NCBI GenBank assembly: GCA_032718475.1 | Contig: JAUCBJ010001319.1 | Coordinates: 1-22,964 of the forward strand | From: Nemertoderma westbladi | Lineage: Eukaryota > Xenacoelomorpha > Nemertodermatida > Nemertodermatidae | Direction of reading: 5' to 3' | DNA: 22,964 bases | In this document: positions 19,766 through 22,964 of the stretch, one piece after another | Layout: every line of letters starts with the position of its first letter | Position numbering within the stretch: the stretch's first letter is position 1 | Notes under the pieces: generated by a model | Databases searched by the model: none | Seen by the model: only the letters and a program-made list of their open reading frames with translations | Told to the model about the DNA's origin: nothing | Translations under genes and position numbers: made by a program

Positions 19766-20353
19766 ATTAATGGTGTGGTTTATTTGTGGTAAATTTTATG
19801 GTTAATGGTATAGTTAATGGTGTGGTTAATGGTGTTGTTAATGGTGTGGTTAATGTTGTGGTTAATGGTGTGGTTAATGGTGTGGTTAATGGTGTGGTTA
19901 ATGGTGTGGTTGATGGTGTGGTTATTGGTGTTGTTAATTGTGTGGTTAATGGTGTGGTTAATGGTGTGGTTAAGGGTGTAGTTAATAGTTTGGTTAACGG
20001 TGTGGTTAATGTTGTGGTTAATGGTGTGGTTAATGGTGTGGTTAATGGTGTGGTTAATGGTGTGGTTAATGGTGTGGTTAATGGTGTGGTTATTGGTGTG
20101 GTTAATGGTGTGGTTAATGGTGTGGTTAATGTTGTGGTTAATGGTGTGGTTAATGGTGTGATTAATGGTGTGGTTAATGGTGTGGTTAATGTTGTGGTTA
20201 ATGGTGTGGTTAATGGTGTGATTAATGGTGTGGTTAATTGTGTGGTTAATGGTTGGTTTATGGTGTGGGTAATGGTGTGGTTATTGGTGTTATTAATTTT
20301 GTGGTTAATGGTGTGGTTAATGGTGTGGTTAATGGTGTGTTAATGGTGTGGTT
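19766..20353. repeat. 12-bp minisatellite, left part
   Basis: About 48 units of GGTGTGGTTAAT with single-base variants and a degenerate right end. The period of 12 gives an open VNGV-repeat frame on the plus strand (19786-20343), which I attribute to the repeat and not to a gene. The array stops at the LINE insertion and resumes beyond it. Confidence 0.95.
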
Positions 20354-21566
20354 CTACTACTAGGATCGGCATGCTGCATTGCAGCTGCATTTTTAAGAAT
20401 GCTGTGCCGGCTTATCGACAAAATTGCACCGCCACAACTCCCTATCACCCATCTTGCTAGATCCTTCCGCATCTATCAAGGCCAGTGTCCTTTAAGATGC
20501 ATCTCAAGAAAGTCATGGGCTGTCCACCATGCTTATTCACTCCATGAGGCTGCCAAAGTACAAGATTATGCACTGGCTGGTCCTCACGGCGAAAGCAATG
20601 TCCTGCAAAGCGGAGGCGATTTTGTTCTAGTGTCAAGCTTGGGGGAACCAATGAGACACCTCCAATGTTATATAGTGTCTGGTTGGAGATGTGTGCATTG
20701 TACTTGACACAATGAACCCGGTGTAGCATTCTTGTGAATGTGCCATCCAGAGATTTGGTGTCCTCAGCAGTTAGAGCCCAGCATGGACTCCCATAGAGGA
20801 GTACTGGAACTACTGCTGCTCTAAATAATCGGACCTTAAGTTTCCGATTAATTCTCGGTGACTTCCAAATCCTGGAAAGCCTATTCAAGGCTGCCCATGC
20901 CTTTCCCTTACGTATTCGAAGGTCCTCACCTGACTTCCGGATCCATGATCCCAGGTAACAGAAATCATCCACATGCTCAAGCATACCATCTTTTGAGCTT
21001 ATGCTCATCCGATCAGAGACCTTCTGAGGACTTTCAAAGTTTACTGTCAAAATTTTGGTCTTTCTGGAGTTAATAAAAAGACCAACACTAGAAGCAGCAT
21101 GTTCTAATGAGCTGAGGAGCCGTTGGGCTCCCTCTAGTAATTCTGAGAGTACTCCTAAGTCATCAGCGTCATAGCATCATAAGTTCAAGTTATGAACAAG
21201 AATGGTGCAAGTGTGTCTCCCTGGAGGACGCCCCATAACACTTCAAATGGTCCTGTGTCACCGTCAACAGTAGATACAAATGTTGTCGAACCATCGTATA
21301 CTGATCTGATTGCTGCAATAATTTCATCAGGAATCCCATATAATGAAAGTATGCTGAACATACGTGAGCGAGAGACTGAATCAAAGGCCTTGAAGAAGTC
21401 AACAAATATAACAGCCAGATGCCTGTCTTTCTTTTTTGATAACTCTTCAATTATCCTTCTAAGTGCCAAAATGGGCTCCATGGTCCCACGACCTTTACGG
21501 AACCCATTCTGATTTCCACGGAGCAGTCTCTCAATGGGATCCCTGATGCGATTTAATAGAATTCTA
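20354..21566 (-). pseudogene. RTE-like non-LTR retrotransposon, copy 2, 5'-truncated
   Basis: The minus strand encodes most of a LINE reverse transcriptase without an endonuclease. It begins at RILLNRIRDPIERLL (about 21563) and runs through GFRKGRGT, FVDFFKAFDSV (motif A) and GVLQGDTLAPFLF (to about 21185). After a frame break with loss of roughly 30-40 codons, the catalytic motif YDADDLGVLSE appears near 21170, followed by thumb and C-terminal sequence (FCYLGSWI, RLFRAAVVPVLLYGS, LRFAGHCFRREDQPV) to a frameshifted stop at 20457. Expected residues after DTGL are replaced by a shifted tail. The 3' end (20355-20391) is a short GC-containing hairpin-like sequence. It is flanked on both sides by the 12-bp array. 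RTE clade is my reading; the reverse transcriptase itself is certain. Confidence 0.92.
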
Positions 21567-21567
21567 T

Positions 21568-21626
21568 GTGTGGTTAATGTTGTGGTTAATGGTGTGGATA
21601 ATGGTGTGGTTAATGGTATGGTTAAT
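21568..21626. repeat. 12-bp minisatellite, right part
   Basis: About five units of the GGTGTGGTTAAT array continue here with the same orientation as the left part, showing that the LINE split one array. Confidence 0.92.
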
Positions 21627-22022
21627 ATTTTTAATTTTAATTAATTCAACGAGTTGATCCAAATTGATGCAACGTAATATTTTATATTTCAGTGGTTAAT
21701 TAGTTTTAATTAAACGCCATGTATTAGATACTATGATGGTCTGGTAAATAATTGTTTTTCTTTATTTTATCCGAGACGTATTTCGGCCATCCTTAGCCAT
21801 CCTCGGCAATCTTTAGAGATTCATTATTAAAAAAAAAATAAAATTTAGGCAAGAAAACATAGATAAAAAAGATGGGACAAAACAGTGGCGGTGGAGGGTG
21901 GAAATTCCTGACAATTTCAAAAATGTGCCTGATTTGGGCTCACTGGTCTACTGTCCTAGATTGCGTACCAGGCCACTATAGCTTTCCGCTGTCAGTCAGT
22001 AGGGAAAAACGTAGGGGGTAGT
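21627..22022. other. AT-rich spacer
   Basis: No gene recognised. Short direct words (GCCATCCTTAGCCATCCT) occur near 21787-21804. Confidence 0.4.
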
Positions 22023-22047
22023 GGGGGGGGGGGGGGGGGGGGGGGGG
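22023..22047 (+). repeat. Poly-G run (25 G)
   Basis: Uninterrupted G25, preceded by GTAGGGGGTAGT. It is a likely G-quadruplex former and is unstable in length. Confidence 0.95.
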
Positions 22048-22782
22048 TTACACTTTGTAGGTTTGTAGCATCAAGAGGACATTCTAAATATTATAATATT
22101 TCAAAATCGTTTATCACCAATCTGCATTCCTCCCTCGCCACATCACTTCACAATAAAACCGCATAAAGTAAAAGTTTAAACTTCTAAATGTACATTCCTA
22201 TAACTAATAATGAAGTTACTGGGTATTACCATTTATGTATTTCCCAATAGTAATTCCAAAAATGGAATGGCTGGTTGCCAAGGTAAGGGTCCCTCCAGGT
22301 GAAGAAGTCGGTAACGAATTACCCAAAAAGTTAAAATCATTAAAATCTATTAATGGGCTGCTGGGCTACTGGGCTGCCTGGGCTACTGCTGCCTGAAGTT
22401 GATAAAATATAATTGAATATTATTATATTTTCTTCAGTTTTAATTAAATAACAAATATCATATTTACCACCGGACACAGGCTGATCATTGGGGAGTTAAT
22501 GAGACTAGATCATTTTTAATCTTCTATGCACAGACTGAATGATGGCGCGAACAACCTGAGATTAAATCCATGTGCTTTTAATTATATTGATTTAATGGAA
22601 ACTTTATATGAAATGAAATAGATACTTTACTTTAGATATTGATAACTGGGATAATGGGGATTAATTACTGACTGTATTGTATAGCCTATAATATAATTAA
22701 ATAAACCGCAATAAGGTACTTAGAAGTAGGTAAGCACAAAGTAATTTTTTTTTAATAATATAATAAAAGATCAATGACCAGA
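22048..22782. other. AT-rich spacer
   Basis: No gene recognised. A short CTGGGCTACTGGGCTGC-type repeat lies near 22353-22395. Confidence 0.4.
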
Positions 22783-22819
22783 TACTACTAGGATCGGCAT
22801 GCTGCATTGCAGCTGCATT
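22783..22819 (-). repeat. 37-bp exact copy of the RTE-like LINE 3' terminus
   Basis: This stretch, including GGATCGGCATGCTGCATT, is identical to 20355-20391 at the 3' end of the second LINE copy. Here it is followed by a TA microsatellite instead of LINE sequence. It contains the near-palindrome GCTGCATTGCAGC. It may be an extremely truncated insertion or the end of a separate element sharing the tail. Confidence 0.85.
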
Positions 22820-22964
22820 ATATATATATATATTACATAATAATATATCACTATTATTAGTATTATTATTATTATTTATTATTATATTGCTAGATATTGG
22901 TCTGTAAATATATTTCGTTCAACCAAAGACTATAATATATTACATTTTTTATTATATTAAGAAT
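22820..22964. repeat. TA/TTA-rich microsatellite sequence
   Basis: A (TA)n run of about 8 repeats is followed by TTATTA-rich sequence to the window end. No coding potential. Confidence 0.8.

Noticed and set aside
19786-20343. VNGV-repeat plus-strand frame
   Set aside because: It is a direct consequence of the 12-bp period; there is no domain, and the frame ends where the repeat degenerates.

Overview
The window looks like animal nuclear DNA, most likely from an aquatic invertebrate, although the sequence does not fix the species. The reasons are decayed metazoan-type retrotransposons (a Ty3/gypsy LTR element and an RTE-like non-LTR element), very large minisatellite arrays, AT-rich intergenic DNA and no compact operons. 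I see no intact, clearly host-type gene, no rRNA or tRNA gene and no CRISPR array.

Layout. Positions 1-1784 hold a long minus-strand reading frame (at least 594 codons, continuing past the left edge). It encodes an acidic, then highly charged coiled-coil protein that may be the Gag-like N-terminal part of another retroelement. Upstream of it, 1785-5433 has no genes. It holds a candidate minus-strand promoter (CCAAT, AP-1 and TATA-like motifs near 4588-4646) and a small 25-bp tandem repeat. Positions 5434-9454 are one complete but dead Ty3/gypsy element on the minus strand: two 208-bp LTRs (8 differences), frameshifted gag, protease, reverse transcriptase and integrase remnants, and an internal deletion whose junction carries a perfect 14-bp-arm palindrome. 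A short 50-bp tandem repeat follows at about 9507-9640, then a roughly 210-bp 3' fragment of an RTE-like LINE (9871-10083).

From 10.8 kb to 20.4 kb the window is mostly tandem DNA: a 26-bp minisatellite (10818-12476), a 24-bp minisatellite (12891-14793), a diverged ~162-bp satellite-like array (about 15237-15945), a 49-bp minisatellite with 600- and 794-bp higher-order periods (16405-18810), and a 12-bp minisatellite (19766-20353). A second copy of the RTE-like LINE (about 20354-21566) has split the 12-bp array, whose remainder resumes at 21568-21626. Poly-G/C runs lie beside or near several arrays. The right end (21627-22964) is AT-rich with a 25-G run, a 37-bp exact copy of the LINE 3' terminus, and TA/TTA microsatellite sequence.

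The genes do not work together as a pathway. The region reads as a repeat-rich accessory or heterochromatin-like (possibly subtelomeric) segment shaped by retrotransposition, unequal exchange and template switching. Long open frames inside the 24-, 49- and 12-bp arrays are best explained by the repeats lacking stop codons, not by genes.
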